From: Campylobacteraceae bacterium
GTDB taxonomy: Bacteria; Campylobacterota; Campylobacteria; Campylobacterales; Campylobacteraceae
DNA: 5,973 nt
Assembly (NCBI GenBank): GCA_031259875.1
Contig: JAIRKW010000094.1
Span: 1-5,973, forward strand
Direction of reading: 5' to 3'
Part shown: in pieces, positions 5,260-5,973 of the stretch
How the letters are laid out: the number at the start of each line of letters is the position of its first letter
Position numbering within the stretch: position 1 is the first letter of the stretch
Translations under genes and position numbers: made by a program
The notes under the pieces: model-generated
What the model was told of the DNA's origin: nothing
What the model saw: the letters and a program-made list of their open reading frames with translations, nothing else
Database searches by the model: none

Positions 5260-5478
5260 ATGGAACAGTATTTAAAAACAAGCGGCAGTCAAAAGTTTTC
5301 ATTTGAGGGTGAACTATTGGAAATAAAAAAGGTAGATGCGATATATGTTGCCGTTACTGCTATAGGGCAGCAGATTGTAGAAGTGGTGGCAGATGAAAGC
5401 GAAATCAGCAGAGTTAAAGTCGGCACAAAAGTAACTGTAGACACAAAAGCATTCACGCCAAGCATTAATCCTGCTTAA
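5260..5478 (+). CDS. Small conserved-looking protein of unknown function
   Basis: As read from the first ATG after the upstream stop, this encodes 72 residues with no signal peptide or membrane segment, so it is probably cytoplasmic. From about residue 13 it looks like a small beta barrel: strands FSFEGELLEIKKV, AIYVAVTAIGQQIVEVVA and RVKVGTKVTVDTKAF, each with alternating hydrophobic residues. It ends in PSINPA. I do not recognise the family. The start is doubtful. Only a weak AGAG precedes this ATG, and the same frame is open upstream except for one TAA. That upstream frame reaches an ATG at 5152 with a better Shine-Dalgarno-like sequence, so the intact gene may be 108 codons and this copy its 3' part. 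It ends 30 bases before the SprT-like gene and could be co-transcribed with it. Confidence 0.6.
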   Translation: MEQYLKTSGSQKFSFEGELLEIKKVDAIYVAVTAIGQQIVEVVADESEISRVKVGTKVTVDTKAFTPSINPA

Positions 5479-5497
5479 AGTTTTATCTGAATTTGTG

Positions 5498-5503
5498 TAC
5501 AAT
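5498..5503 (+). promoter_or_regulatory. Candidate -10 box directly before the SprT-like gene
   Basis: TACAAT matches the -10 consensus at five of six positions and ends five bases before the ATG at 5509. Transcription from it would begin at or beside the start codon, giving a leaderless mRNA. No purine-rich Shine-Dalgarno sequence exists in front of the ATG, and no -35 is clear. Confidence 0.35.
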
Positions 5504-5508
5504 GTTTT

Positions 5509-5973
5509 ATGGATTTAATCGTATATTTCTTAAATGATTTGAAGCAAAAAGCTCTCGTTAAATACAATCTCAAAATCAAAACCACCATTAAAATTAACCT
5601 CAAGGGCAGCCGCCTCATAGGTCAATGCGTCAAAGAAGATAAAAAGAGTTATATCATTAGGCTTCACGCCGAGCTTTTAAAAAGATTTCGTGAGCATTAT
5701 ATCAAAGATGTTTTAACGCATGAATTTGCTCATGCCGTGCAAATGGAGCTGTTTATAAAAAGTAAACCGCACGGCAGAGAGTGGAAAAGCATTATGGAAA
5801 GCTTGAATGGTGTTCCATATAAAAAATCAAACATTAACTACCGTCTTAAAAACAGCAGAACTTTCAAAACCTACCGCTACAAATGCGCCTGCTGCGAGCA
5901 TATCATTACATCCATCAGACACAATAAAATCATACGCGGCGAAAGTATCTACAGATGCAAAAAGTGCAAAGAG
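5509..5973 (+). CDS. sprT: SprT-family zinc metalloprotease, 3' end cut by window
   Basis: The frame is open for 155 codons to the window end without a stop. It matches the SprT/SprT-like family: a zinc metallopeptidase domain followed by a C-terminal zinc ribbon. Metal-site residues are H71-E72-F73-A74-H75 (HExxH) and H88 in PHGREWKSIME (87-97), equivalent to the E. coli SprT segment APHGKEW. The ribbon starts with YKCACCEH (124-131), continues through a strongly SprT-like RHNKIIRGESIYRC (137-150) and closes with CKKC (150-153). E. coli SprT is about 165 residues, so perhaps ten codons are missing. Eukaryotic relatives (SPRTN) cleave DNA-protein crosslinks; the bacterial role is poorly known. 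The start at 5509 is the first ATG after an in-frame TGA (5488-5490). There is no Shine-Dalgarno sequence, so it is leaderless or coupled to the preceding gene. Confidence 0.88.
   Translation, partial: MDLIVYFLNDLKQKALVKYNLKIKTTIKINLKGSRLIGQCVKEDKKSYIIRLHAELLKRFREHYIKDVLTHEFAHAVQMELFIKSKPHGREWKSIMESLNGVPYKKSNINYRLKNSRTFKTYRYKCACCEHIITSIRHNKIIRGESIYRCKKCKE

Noticed and set aside
5174..5275. 33-codon frame from ATG 5174, overlapping the small gene start
   Set aside because: No ribosome binding site, lysine/asparagine-rich as expected of random AT-rich DNA, and it conflicts with the better-supported frame.

Overview
The window looks like chromosomal DNA from an AT-rich Gram-negative bacterium, most likely a member of the Campylobacterota (a Sulfurimonas- or Sulfurovum-type epsilonproteobacterium). 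That placement rests on base composition, compact gene packing, short Lys/Ile/Phe-rich proteins, weak -35 elements and the general character of the proteins. It is an impression, not a database result.

Left half (1-4080): a phosphate-starvation module. pstS, the periplasmic phosphate-binding protein of the Pst transporter, lies on the minus strand and ends at a hairpin terminator. Facing away from it on the plus strand is a tight operon of phoU, a PhoB-type response regulator and a PhoR-type sensor kinase. The regulator's ribosome binding site overlaps the phoU stop codon, and the regulator and kinase genes overlap by 7 bases. The roughly 130 bp between pstS and phoU holds both start regions and a cluster of GTTAC/GTTTG-type half-sites that is a candidate Pho operator. 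The simplest model is that PstS and the missing PstCAB sense and import phosphate, PhoU relays transporter state to the kinase, and the regulator activates pstS and its own operon. The permease and ATPase genes pstC, pstA and pstB are not in the window.

Middle (4061-4495): dgkA, diacylglycerol kinase, converges on the kinase gene with a 20-base tail-to-tail overlap. It shares a short divergent promoter region with the next gene.

Right half (4496-5973): a probable lipoprotein of unknown function; a small conserved-looking protein (72 codons as read) whose frame extends upstream to a Shine-Dalgarno-like sequence but is broken by one in-frame TAA; and the start of an SprT-type zinc metalloprotease cut off by the window end. 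The lipoprotein and SprT genes both lack a Shine-Dalgarno sequence and have a -10-like box immediately before the ATG, so both may be leaderless.

I see no mobile element, CRISPR array, tRNA or rRNA. Most of the window is ordinary core genome. The points most worth checking are the interrupted small gene at 5152-5478, the candidate Pho operator, and the PAS-less PhoR-like kinase next to phoU.
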